The notes under the pieces were generated by a model. It had not been told where the DNA came from, searched no databases, and worked only from the letters and a program-made list of their open reading frames with translations. Both the position numbers and the translations under genes were made by a program. A stretch of DNA of 63,051 bases from Chitinophagaceae bacterium (lineage in GTDB: Bacteria > Bacteroidota > Bacteroidia > Chitinophagales > Chitinophagaceae). This document shows, piece after piece, positions 6,482-14,511 of this stretch (position 1 is the stretch's first letter; every line of letters starts with the position of its first letter). The stretch lies in NCBI GenBank assembly GCA_947455215.1, contig CANGNA010000021.1, positions 1-63,051 on the forward strand. The letters run 5' to 3'.

Positions 6482-9400
6482 ATGAGCAATTATGAATGGC
6501 TGATAGACAGCCTGGATGGGTTTATAAGGCGGTATTATGCCAATAAGGTGGTGCGGGGTACGCTGGTGTTCCTCAGTTGCCTGCTGGCCTATGTACTGCT
6601 GGTAAGTGTGGGCGAGTATTTCCTGTATCTGCCCGTGGCGCTGAAGGTGGGCATTATGAGTGCCTTTGTGCTGGCGGGCGGTGCTGCGCTGGTGGCGTGG
6701 GTGGTTATTCCGCTTACTAAGATGGCGCGCATGGGCAAGGTCATCAGTCATGAGCAGGCCGCGATGATCATCGGCGAGCATTTTAGCGAGGTGAGCGATA
6801 AGCTGCTGAACATACTACAGCTGAAAAGCAATGCCGACAGCATAGGCAGCCGCGAGCTGGCAGAGGCGAGCATCAACCAAAAGATTGCACAGGTAAAGCT
6901 GGTGCCCATGGCATCGGCTATAGATATCAGTAAGAATAAAAAGTACCTGCCGTTTTTGCTACCACTGGTGCTGGTGGGTGTGTTCCTGCTGGTGGCTGCG
7001 CCAAGTGTATTTACAGAGGGGGGCGCCAGGCTGCTGCAGCCTACACGGGCGTTCGAGAAGCCGGCACCGTTCCACTTTACCATACAGAATAAAGACCTGC
7101 AAACCACCCGCAATACCGACTTTACGCTGAAGGTGGAGGCAACTGGCAGCGCCCTGCCCGCAGAGGCGTATATAGACCTGGGCAATGATCGTGTGCTGAT
7201 GCAGCCGCTCGACGGGCATAAGTTCCAGTATACCTTCCGCAACCCTACGGCCGCTACCAAGTTCCGCATATACGCTGCGGGCTTTTACAGCACCGAGTAT
7301 GTGCTAAAGGTGGTGCAGCGCCCTGTGCTCAAATCGTTCCGCATACAGGTGAACTACCCTGCCTACACGGGCAAGAAGAACGAGGTGCGCAACAGCCTGG
7401 GCGATATGACGGTGCCCGCCGGCACTACGCTGAGCTGGCAGTTTGTAACAGAGCATACCGATGTGGCCAGCATCCGCTTTGGCGATGCGCCCCCTGCCCC
7501 GCTGCAAAGCAATGGCGGCACTTACGATTTTAAATACCGTTTCCTGAACGATACCAGCTACACCATACTGCTGCGCAACAACCAGGGTGCCGTGGCCGAT
7601 AGCTACAAGTATACCGTGCAGGTGATACCCGACCAATATCCCGTGATACAAACGCAGCAGGTGCGCGATAGCGTTACCGGCAAGCAGATACTCATCAGCG
7701 GTACTGCGGGCGATGACTACGGTATTGTAAGGGCTACGTTCAACTACGAGATCAGCGCAGATAAGAAGGTGATCAGCAAAAAGAGCCTGCCGCTAAAGGT
7801 AACTGGTGGTGCGCTCACCAGCTTTGAGCAGTACTTCGATATAGCCAGCCTGAACCTGCAACAGGGTCAGAAGGTAAGCTACTACATAGAGGCGTGGGAC
7901 AATGACGGTGTGCATGGCAGCAAGAGCAGTCGCAGCGAGCTGATGAGCTACCAGGCATTTGACGCCAAACAGCTGGACAGCGCCATAGACGAGAATGCCA
8001 AGCAGATAAGCAGCGGCCTGAGCAACAGCGCACAGCAGACCAAGCAGATGCAGACGGAGTTCCAGGAGATGAGGGGCAAGATGCTGCAGAGCGATAAGAT
8101 GGACTGGGAGCAGCAGCTGGGTCTGCAGGAGATGCAAAAGAAGCAGGAGAAACTGAAGGACCAGCTGGAAAGCATCAAGCAGAAGTTTGACGAGCAGATA
8201 CAGCAGAGCCAGCAGAAAGAATATAGCCAGGACATACGCAACAAGCAGGAAGAGCTGCAGAAGCAGATGGACAACTTGCTGAACAAAGAGCTGGCCGAGC
8301 AGCTGAAGAAGCTGCAGGAAATGCTGGAGAAGCGCAATAAAGAGAATGCTGTAGATGCCATGAAGCAGATGCAGGAAGAGAACAAACTCTTTAAAATGGA
8401 TATGGAGCGCATGCAGGAGCTGATGGCCAAGCTGGAACAGCAGATGAAGATGGAAGACCTGGCCAATAAGATGGACGGCCTGGCGAAGGAAGAGCGGAAA
8501 TTGAGCGGAGAGACGGAGAGCGCCAAGAAGGAGACCGATGCACTAAAAGCCGCACAGGAGCAACTAAAGAAAGACCTGGACAAGGCTGTGAAGGAGGACA
8601 TGAAGCAGATAAACGACCTGGCCAAAAAGACCAAGGCCGATGATGCGGTGAAGGATGCCCAGAACGCTGCCGACGATGCCAAAAAGGATATGGACCAGAG
8701 CGAGCAGGAGCTGGACCAGAAGCAGAACAACAAGGCCAGCAAGAGCCAGAAGAACGCCGCCAGCAAGATGGAGGAAATGGCCAAGAGCCTGCGCAAGGGT
8801 GCTGCCGGCATGGACCCCGAGCAGATAGAACTGGACATACGCGCCACGCGCCAGTTGCTGAGCAACCTCATACGCCTGAGCTTTGACCAGGAAGCGCTGA
8901 CGCAGAAGGTGCGCACCACCCCTGCCAGCGCACAGGCATTTGTAGTGAACCAGGAAGAGCAGAACCGCCTGCGCAAAAACTCTATGATGATCCGCGACAG
9001 CCTCTTTGCGCTTAGCAAGCGCAGCGAGAAACTGCCGCCACTCATCAACAAAAGTACTACCGACCTGATGCACAATATGCAGCTGACGGTAGATGCCCTG
9101 GAGGCCCGCAGCATAGGCCAGGCGCTTACCTACCAAGGCTATGTAATGACCAAGACCAACGACCTGGCACTGGTGCTGAATGAGATGCTGAGCAACCTGA
9201 TGCAGCAGCAGAACGAAGACGATAAAGACGGCAGCGCAGGCAGCTGCAAAAAGCCCGGCGGCAAGAAGCCTAAACCGGGCCCCGGTCAGCAGTTGAAGGA
9301 TATAATAACCCAGCAGGAAGACCTGGGCACTGCCATGCAGCAAATGCAGAAGAGCCAGGGTAAGAAGCCGGGACAGAAACCCGGCGAAGGCGAAAAGCCG

Positions 9401-10009
9401 GGCCAGGATGGCAAAGATGGCAAGGACGGGAAAGACGGCAAGGATGGCAAGAAGCCCGGCGATAAAGGCCAGGGTGGCAAAGAAGGTAAGGACGGTAAAG
9501 GCCAGCAGCCAGGCCAGGGTGGCCAGAACGGCGGTGGTGGCAATGGCAGCGGCGAAGGCAGCGATGGTGAATACGGCAATGCCGAACAGCTGGCCCGCCT
9601 GGCAGAGCAGCAGGCAGCCATACGCCGCAAGATACAGGAGCTGGCCAACCAGCTGAACAGCAAGGGCCAGAATGGCGCCACACGCGCCCTGCGCGAGATG
9701 GAGCAGAAGATGGACAAGAACGAGACGGACATTGTGAACAACCGCATGACGGCCGAAATGCTGGCCCGCCAGCGTGAGATACTGACCCGCCTGCTGGAAG
9801 TGGAAAAGGCCGTGCGCGACCAGGAGCAGGACGACAAGCGCAACTCGGAAACGGCCAAAGACATCAGCCGCCCTGTGCCGCCACAACTACAGAAGTACAT
9901 CACCGATCAGCAGCAATTGCTGGACGCTTATAAGACGGTTCCGCCGCAGCTGAAACCTTACTACAAGAACATGGTACAGCAGTACTATAACATGATAGGG
10001 AATAAATAA
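6482..10009 (+). CDS. DUF4175 membrane protein with long coiled coil
   Basis: 1175 residues from ATG 6482; a frame from TTG 6467 adds only five residues and is less likely. Two hydrophobic segments near the N-terminus (GTLVFLSCLLAYVLLVSVG, then VGIMSAFVLAGGAALVAW) and a third near residue 155 (PFLLPLVLVGVFLLVAA) anchor it. A region of beta strands follows, predicted periplasmic (about 180-480), then a very long coiled coil rich in Gln, Lys, Glu and Met (about 490-800). Near the C-terminus is a collagen-like Gly-Lys-Asp tract (about 970-1030, GKDGKDGKDGK), and then a final helical part ending PVPPQLQKYITDQQQLLDAY. This architecture matches DUF4175 proteins of Bacteroidota, whose role is unknown. 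It appears to be single-gene. Confidence 0.85.
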   Translation: MSNYEWLIDSLDGFIRRYYANKVVRGTLVFLSCLLAYVLLVSVGEYFLYLPVALKVGIMSAFVLAGGAALVAWVVIPLTKMARMGKVISHEQAAMIIGEHFSEVSDKLLNILQLKSNADSIGSRELAEASINQKIAQVKLVPMASAIDISKNKKYLPFLLPLVLVGVFLLVAAPSVFTEGGARLLQPTRAFEKPAPFHFTIQNKDLQTTRNTDFTLKVEATGSALPAEAYIDLGNDRVLMQPLDGHKFQYTFRNPTAATKFRIYAAGFYSTEYVLKVVQRPVLKSFRIQVNYPAYTGKKNEVRNSLGDMTVPAGTTLSWQFVTEHTDVASIRFGDAPPAPLQSNGGTYDFKYRFLNDTSYTILLRNNQGAVADSYKYTVQVIPDQYPVIQTQQVRDSVTGKQILISGTAGDDYGIVRATFNYEISADKKVISKKSLPLKVTGGALTSFEQYFDIASLNLQQGQKVSYYIEAWDNDGVHGSKSSRSELMSYQAFDAKQLDSAIDENAKQISSGLSNSAQQTKQMQTEFQEMRGKMLQSDKMDWEQQLGLQEMQKKQEKLKDQLESIKQKFDEQIQQSQQKEYSQDIRNKQEELQKQMDNLLNKELAEQLKKLQEMLEKRNKENAVDAMKQMQEENKLFKMDMERMQELMAKLEQQMKMEDLANKMDGLAKEERKLSGETESAKKETDALKAAQEQLKKDLDKAVKEDMKQINDLAKKTKADDAVKDAQNAADDAKKDMDQSEQELDQKQNNKASKSQKNAASKMEEMAKSLRKGAAGMDPEQIELDIRATRQLLSNLIRLSFDQEALTQKVRTTPASAQAFVVNQEEQNRLRKNSMMIRDSLFALSKRSEKLPPLINKSTTDLMHNMQLTVDALEARSIGQALTYQGYVMTKTNDLALVLNEMLSNLMQQQNEDDKDGSAGSCKKPGGKKPKPGPGQQLKDIITQQEDLGTAMQQMQKSQGKKPGQKPGEGEKPGQDGKDGKDGKDGKDGKKPGDKGQGGKEGKDGKGQQPGQGGQNGGGGNGSGEGSDGEYGNAEQLARLAEQQAAIRRKIQELANQLNSKGQNGATRALREMEQKMDKNETDIVNNRMTAEMLARQREILTRLLEVEKAVRDQEQDDKRNSETAKDISRPVPPQLQKYITDQQQLLDAYKTVPPQLKPYYKNMVQQYYNMIGNK

Positions 10010-10012
10010 AAA

Positions 10013-10110
10013 TTCCAAGTACCAAGAACCAAGTGCCAAGTGCCAAGAACCAAGAACCAAACTCCAAACTCCAAAGTTCAAACTCCAAAGTTCAGGAATC
10101 AAGGAGCTGG
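10013..10110. repeat. Short CCAAG/CCAAA tandem-like repeat
   Basis: Directly after the DUF4175 stop codon. Variants of ccaagaaccaag, ccaagtgccaag and actccaaag repeat about ten times over 98 bases, then decay. This kind of degenerate simple repeat is common between Bacteroidota genes. No gene is seen in 10161-10509, which is AT-rich and holds two direct copies of attagttcttaa (10464 and 10479). Confidence 0.7.
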
Positions 10111-10128
10111 AGTCAAGATAAAAGTACA

Positions 10129-10160
10129 GGCCGCTGGCATTTTGCGCAGCGGTCTTTTTA
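10129..10160 (+). terminator. Intrinsic terminator downstream of DUF4175 gene
   Basis: CCGCTG (10131-10136) and CAGCGG (10147-10152) pair, with G-C and G-U pairs extending outward, followed by tcttttta. Confidence 0.75.
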
Positions 10161-10509
10161 TGTGCTAACGGTCATCGCAACGGTCACTGCGCCAATTATT
10201 TATCAAAAATATTTGTAGAAATTTTTTGACATATTTCGGTGAGCACCCGAAAATTTCAGCACAGGCATTAACGAATTTTTATATTTTATTTACAATCATT
10301 ACACACAATAAATCAATCATTCTTTAGTTTTTGATACATAGACAGATACGCTGAATCCCCATACTGTAAAGGGATTACAGAAAATCTGGCCTGAAATTTG
10401 AGGTAGTAGATTTAACAACGTTAACATTTGATATTCTGAGAATATTAGTTAACTTTCATACAAATTAGTTCTTAATCATTAGTTCTTAACCGTAAAAAAT
10501 TTTTAGCTT

Positions 10510-10983
10510 ATGTTTTTTACACGTTCCTTTTCTTACCAATCCTCTTTAACAAGGGAAGACCTGAAACGCCGCCTGATCGGCAAACACGTTAAGATACACA
10601 ACCTCGACTTCGAAGTGATGGAAGACGAAGAAGATGATGAACTGGCGATCGTGCCTCATGCCGAACAAGAGGAATCCATCAAAACGTTGCCCATCACATC
10701 AGTTCGTATGGCCGACGACAACGGCAAAACAAAGGTCACCATCAAGTCGGAAATGCGCAAGCTGGATATGGGCGGGCCTATATTGATACTGATAGCCTGC
10801 ACAGTGCTGTTCATCGTATCGGCCGTACTACATTACGTAGCCGATGAGCCGATGCTTACCTATGTATTGGGCGGTGTAGGCATACTGATACTGGTACTGT
10901 TCATGATACGCCTGCAAACAGGCTACTTTGATTATGTGCGCAAAGTAAGGCACTACGTAACAAGTAAAGAGGCTTTGGGTTAA
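10510..10983 (+). CDS. Hypothetical membrane protein, 157 residues
   Basis: A polar N-terminal half (about 1-90) with an acidic stretch (EVMEDEEDDELAIV, about 35-48), then two hydrophobic helices close together (GGPILILIACTVLFIVSAVL about 88-107, and TYVLGGVGILILVLFMIRL about 115-133) and a short basic tail. Both ends are therefore expected on the same, probably cytoplasmic, side. I recognise no family. It is monocistronic: a 340-base AT-rich gap lies upstream and a strong terminator overlaps the stop codon. ATG 10510 is the only good start. Confidence 0.7.
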   Translation: MFFTRSFSYQSSLTREDLKRRLIGKHVKIHNLDFEVMEDEEDDELAIVPHAEQEESIKTLPITSVRMADDNGKTKVTIKSEMRKLDMGGPILILIACTVLFIVSAVLHYVADEPMLTYVLGGVGILILVLFMIRLQTGYFDYVRKVRHYVTSKEALG

Positions 10984-10997
10984 CCAAAGCCTCTTTT
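10966..10997 (+). terminator. Intrinsic terminator overlapping the stop codon
   Basis: A 13-bp stem (AAAGAGGCTTTGG, 10966-10978, with CCAAAGCCTCTTT, 10984-10996) and T-rich end. The stop codon at 10981-10983 is in the loop. It is symmetrical enough to serve the convergent gene at 11022 as well. Confidence 0.85.
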
Positions 10998-11021
10998 ATC
11001 ATTACCCGTTGAGCAGGTGCA

Positions 11022-11570
11022 TTATCGTATATACTGCGCCAGGCTATCCATCGCTGCGCCGCCGGCAAAATTGCGCACCAGCTTACGGTCTTTATCGTAA
11101 ATACATATCTGCGGCAGCGCCTGGTACAGGTAAGCTTCTTTGATAAAGCCATTCAGGTCGGCCCCTACTGTTACCACGTCTTTGTGCTTATCCAATCCAA
11201 ATGCCTGTATGAAGTGCGGCAGGTACACATTGTTAGTAGTATCTGTTATCATTACCAGCTTCGACCTCCTGAACATATCTATGCGCTTCATGATGCGCTC
11301 TGCCTGGTCTTCGCAATGGCTGCAATTAGGGTTAAAGATCATCACCAGCAGCGGACTCTTATTCATAAAATCATCTCCGGTATAAATGCGGGTATGTGCG
11401 GCTGTCACCAGGTCGGGGTGCTTACGGCAAAAGTCGGCACTCTGTGTATCTACAGTACCCAGGCGCATAGCGGGCATAGGTGTGCCCGGCTGGGTATGAT
11501 CCTGCTGTTGTGCATACGCTGACATGCCTGCAGCCATAACAGCAATAAATAAAAACTTACGGAGCATCAT
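11022..11570 (-). CDS. Secreted thioredoxin-like protein (copy B of tandem pair)
   Basis: 182 residues with a cleavable signal peptide (MMLRKFLFIAVMAAGMSAYAQ). The thioredoxin-like fold is marked by LLVMIFNPNCSHCEDQ (about residues 75-90), where CSHC is the redox CxxC motif, and by a cis-proline region ALPQICIYD near the C-terminus. It resembles TlpA/AhpC-TSA-type periplasmic thiol proteins and probably exchanges disulfides in the periplasm. The start codon overlaps the stop of the upstream copy by one base (TAATG), so translation is coupled. The two copies share layout and many motifs but are clearly diverged. Confidence 0.83.
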   Translation of the reverse strand: MMLRKFLFIAVMAAGMSAYAQQQDHTQPGTPMPAMRLGTVDTQSADFCRKHPDLVTAAHTRIYTGDDFMNKSPLLVMIFNPNCSHCEDQAERIMKRIDMFRRSKLVMITDTTNNVYLPHFIQAFGLDKHKDVVTVGADLNGFIKEAYLYQALPQICIYDKDRKLVRNFAGGAAMDSLAQYIR

Positions 11571-12178
11571 TAGCGGATATATTGTGCCAGTGTATCAATA
11601 GACACGTTGCCCGAGAAGGTGCGTATCAGTTTACGATCGGCATTGTATACGTTTATCTGTGGCAGCGCCTGGTACAGGAACACCTTTTTTACAAAGTCGG
11701 TACTATCATACCCTACTATCATCTTCTCGCTGAAGCCGCGGGTAGCATGGTTGGCTATAAAGTTGGGCAGGTATTGCTTCATCTGCTGGTTGGCCATCAG
11801 TATCAGCCTGCTGTCTTTGAACATGCCAATGTTCTTCTTGAATACTTCTGTCTGGTCTTCGCAGTGGCCGCAGGTTGGGTTGAACATCATCACGAGCAAG
11901 TTGCTTTTGCTCTTGAAATACGCCTCGCTATACACCTTAGTATTTTGTGCAGAGCGCATGTAGCCGGGGTTCTTCTTCATGGCCTTGCGCTCCTGCTTAT
12001 TGTCCAGCATAGTATCCAGCGTTACCAGGAAGAAGGGCGGCATGGGCGCACCTACATGTTCGTAGTCGATCGGTTCAGCAGCTGTCTTGCTTTTGGCTGC
12101 GGGCAGCTTTACATTATCCTGGGCTGTAGCGGTAAGGCTTCCGGCTATCAGCGCCATGGCCAGCATACGTTTCATCAT
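11570..12178 (-). CDS. Secreted thioredoxin-like protein (copy A of tandem pair)
   Basis: 202 residues from ATG 12178 (a TTG at 12187 would add three residues). Signal peptide MMKRMLAMALIAGSLTATAQ. Motif LLVMMFNPTCGHCEDQ gives a CGHC active site, and ALPQINVYNADRKLIRTFSG closes the domain, the same design as the neighbour at 11022-11570. Copy A is longer because of an insertion before the active site (FFLVTLDTMLDNKQERKAMKKNPGYMRS). Role inferred: periplasmic thiol-disulfide exchange; specific partner unknown. A tandem duplication within one operon is the simplest history. Both copies keep an intact CxxC, so neither looks inactive. Confidence 0.83.
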   Translation of the reverse strand: MMKRMLAMALIAGSLTATAQDNVKLPAAKSKTAAEPIDYEHVGAPMPPFFLVTLDTMLDNKQERKAMKKNPGYMRSAQNTKVYSEAYFKSKSNLLVMMFNPTCGHCEDQTEVFKKNIGMFKDSRLILMANQQMKQYLPNFIANHATRGFSEKMIVGYDSTDFVKKVFLYQALPQINVYNADRKLIRTFSGNVSIDTLAQYIR

Positions 12179-12239
12179 AATACGCAATTTAGTATCAATA
12201 CATCAAATATCGGGCAATAATTGTTGCTGAGCAGCATTT

Positions 12240-12377
12240 CACGCAAAGGGCGCAGAGTAAGGCGCAAAGCACGCAAAGATATTTTAAGCAGGCTAAGGGC
12301 GCAAAGGTGTTATGAGGAATGGTAAAAGTAGCCGCAGGGTTGAAACCCTGCGCTATGGTAAAACGCCCCTACAGGGC
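12240..12377. repeat. CGCAAAG repeats and two hairpins
   Basis: Four degenerate copies of cgcaaag between 12243 and 12308, then GCAGGGTT-ga-AACCCTGC (12334-12351, same as 4406-4423) and GCCC-ctaca-GGGC (12365-12377). The rest of the gap to 12715 shows no convincing gene; TAAATTTG at 12665-12672 is a possible -7 box for the GH3 gene, though no TTG sits at the right distance. Confidence 0.7.
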
Positions 12378-12715
12378 TTGACCGTGTGGTTAGTGACGCT
12401 TCGATCTTTCGCTTTATGCGCTTAGTGTCAGCGGCCTACTTGTGTTTCTTTCGGAGACGTTCAGCTATTCTGCGATATAGATACCTGCCGGCAGGGAAAG
12501 TGATGGTCCAAAATCGAGCTCATACTGGTTGTTTTTGGTATAGCGAGGCTTGCTGCCCTGCACCCTCGCACCCTCTGTCTCCTCAAAACCTTCTTTGCGA
12601 CCCTATACGTACAACTCCTTAAAAGCCCCCCAAATCCTTATCACAACTTTAACACAGGAATCAATAAATTTGCCGGTTCTCTTAAAAAAGTAACAGACAC
12701 AACAAAAAACCACCG

Positions 12716-14257
12716 ATGGCCATATTAGGTAACCTGATATCTCGCTCATTACAACTCCGTAAAAAGTTTCACTTACCGGTAGCTACCCCCGAAACCTATC
12801 AGCGCACTACCCTACGCCAGTTGCTCGATCGCGGCCAGTACACCTCATTCGGCAAGCACTATGGCTTTGGCCGTATGCTCAGCCGCGATGTAGACCTCGC
12901 TGCCAGGTTCCGCGCCACAGTACCCGTACATACTTATAACGAGATGTACAGCCAGTGGTGGCACCTGTGCCAGGAAGGACACGAGAACGTATGCTGGCCC
13001 GGCAAGGTGAAATACTTCGCCCTCAGCAGCGGCACTTCAGAATCATCCAGCAAGCATATACCTGTTACGCAGGATATGATCAAATCGATAAAAAAGGTGG
13101 GCTTTAAGCAGCTCTACAGCATGGCCAACTACAAGATACCACCTGTGGCATTCGAGAAGGGCATACTGATGCTGGGTGGCACTACATCTTTGTTTGCCAA
13201 GGGCGAATATTACGAGGGCGATATGAGCGGCATCAGCGCCAAGAACATGCCCCGCTGGATATCATCGCTCCTTTACAAACCGGGACAGAAGATATCCAAG
13301 CGCCCGCGCTGGGAAGACCGTATCCGCCTTATCGTACTCAATGCTAAGAACTGGGATGTAGGCATCATCTGCGGCGTACCGGCATGGGTGCAGATAGTGC
13401 TGGAGCGCGTGATCAAATATCACAATGTAAAAGACATACACGAGATATGGCCCAACCTGAGTGTGTACATACACGGCGGCGTAAGTATGGAGCCATACCG
13501 GGAAAGCTTTAAGCAGCTGATGGGCCCTAAGATGACCTACATAGAGACCTACATGGCCTCCGAGGGTTCTTTTGGCTTCCAGGCAAAACCGGGCGGCGGC
13601 ATCAAGCTGGTGCTCAACGCAGGTATCTTCTTCGAGTTCATACCATTTACCGACCGCAACTTTGATGGTGATGGCAACGTAAGGGGCAACCCTGAGAGCT
13701 TTATGGTGCACGAAGTGAAGGAAGATGTGGAATACGCAGTAATGCTCAGCACCTGCTCGGGCGCATGGCGCTACATCATTGGCGATGTCATCAAGTTCAC
13801 CGATGCTAAAGAATACGAGATAGCCATAGTGGGCCGTACCAAGCAATTCCTCAGCATGTGCGGCGAGCACCTGTCGGTAGACAATATGAACAAGGCCATA
13901 GACAATGTGTCTAAGCTGCTGCACCTGGACATACGTGAGTTCACAGTGGCCGGCTTCCGCGAGGGCAACCGCTTTGCACACCGCTGGTACCTGGGCTGCG
14001 ACGACCCACATGCTGACCCCGCCCAGATAAAAAAACTCCTCGATGAGACCCTCTGCCGCCTGAACGACGACTACGAGGTAGAGCGCACATCGGCCCTCAC
14101 AGAGGTATATGTAGAGATACTGCCACCAAAAACATTTATAGACTACCTGCGCGCCCGCGGCAAGTACGGCGCTATGATCAAATTCCCACGCGTACTGAAA
14201 GGCAACCAACTGGAAGACTGGATGGGCTATTTGCAGGATGCAAAGGTGAAAGGATAA
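12716..14257 (+). CDS. GH3-family acyl-acid amido synthetase-like protein
   Basis: 513 residues, cytoplasmic. The family is recognised from the ordered motifs of GH3 proteins: YFALSSGTSESSSKHIPVT (about 101-119, the first ATP/AMP-binding motif), PNLSVYIHGGVSMEPYRESF (about 244-263), YIETYMASEGSFGFQ (about 276-290, second motif) and WRYIIGDVIKFTD (about 352-364, third motif). In plants, GH3 enzymes adenylate acids such as auxin or jasmonate and join them to amino acids; bacterial homologues are widespread in Bacteroidota but their substrates are not established. Alone in its transcription unit, with a strong terminator after it. Substrate should not be guessed from the plant name. Confidence 0.88.
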   Translation: MAILGNLISRSLQLRKKFHLPVATPETYQRTTLRQLLDRGQYTSFGKHYGFGRMLSRDVDLAARFRATVPVHTYNEMYSQWWHLCQEGHENVCWPGKVKYFALSSGTSESSSKHIPVTQDMIKSIKKVGFKQLYSMANYKIPPVAFEKGILMLGGTTSLFAKGEYYEGDMSGISAKNMPRWISSLLYKPGQKISKRPRWEDRIRLIVLNAKNWDVGIICGVPAWVQIVLERVIKYHNVKDIHEIWPNLSVYIHGGVSMEPYRESFKQLMGPKMTYIETYMASEGSFGFQAKPGGGIKLVLNAGIFFEFIPFTDRNFDGDGNVRGNPESFMVHEVKEDVEYAVMLSTCSGAWRYIIGDVIKFTDAKEYEIAIVGRTKQFLSMCGEHLSVDNMNKAIDNVSKLLHLDIREFTVAGFREGNRFAHRWYLGCDDPHADPAQIKKLLDETLCRLNDDYEVERTSALTEVYVEILPPKTFIDYLRARGKYGAMIKFPRVLKGNQLEDWMGYLQDAKVKG

Positions 14258-14282
14258 GACGTTAAAGAGTTGAAATATGATA

Positions 14283-14312
14283 GGCCGCCGGATAACTCCG
14301 GCGGCTTTTTTT
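14283..14312 (+). terminator. Intrinsic terminator after GH3 gene
   Basis: GCCGCCGGA (14284-14292) and TCCGGCGGC (14297-14305) form a perfect 9-bp stem with a TAAC loop, followed by seven T. Confidence 0.92.
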
Positions 14313-14437
14313 ATGTAGTTATACTGATAGCCGGATGTGCTTGTATTTGCGCGCCGCTATTTGTAGCTTCTGACAGCTTTCTGCCGTTGCGTTGCTGAAA
14401 ATGCTCAATAAACGTACAGACTGTGCACACCCCAACT

Positions 14438-14472
14438 TTGCAGTTTCATTCACACTTCAAAAAGTATATTTG
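14438..14472 (+). promoter_or_regulatory. Candidate promoter for the gene at 14512
   Basis: TATATTTG at 14465-14472 fits the -7 consensus exactly. The nearest TTG is 14438-14440, 24 bases upstream, slightly longer than usual. Confidence 0.5.
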
Positions 14473-14511
14473 TAAAAAATTATACTCTTTGCGGCCGGGT
14501 GCCATCCATAT

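Noticed and set aside
7948-9114. A 388-residue reverse-strand frame inside the DUF4175 gene
   Set aside because: Its Ser, Cys and Leu-rich text is the antisense of the Gln/Lys/Glu coiled coil; the forward gene has clear domain structure.
8564-9886. A 440-residue reverse-strand frame, also inside the DUF4175 gene
   Set aside because: Composition (Ala, Leu, His, Val) is that expected from antisense of the same low-complexity region; no start context or motif.
12386-12622. Possible 78-residue gene before the GH3 gene
   Set aside because: Repeat-derived text at its start, Arg/Cys-rich noise, and no credible start codon context.
13262-14209. A 315-residue reverse-strand frame across the GH3 gene
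   Set aside because: It is a shadow of the strongly supported GH3 frame and matches no family.
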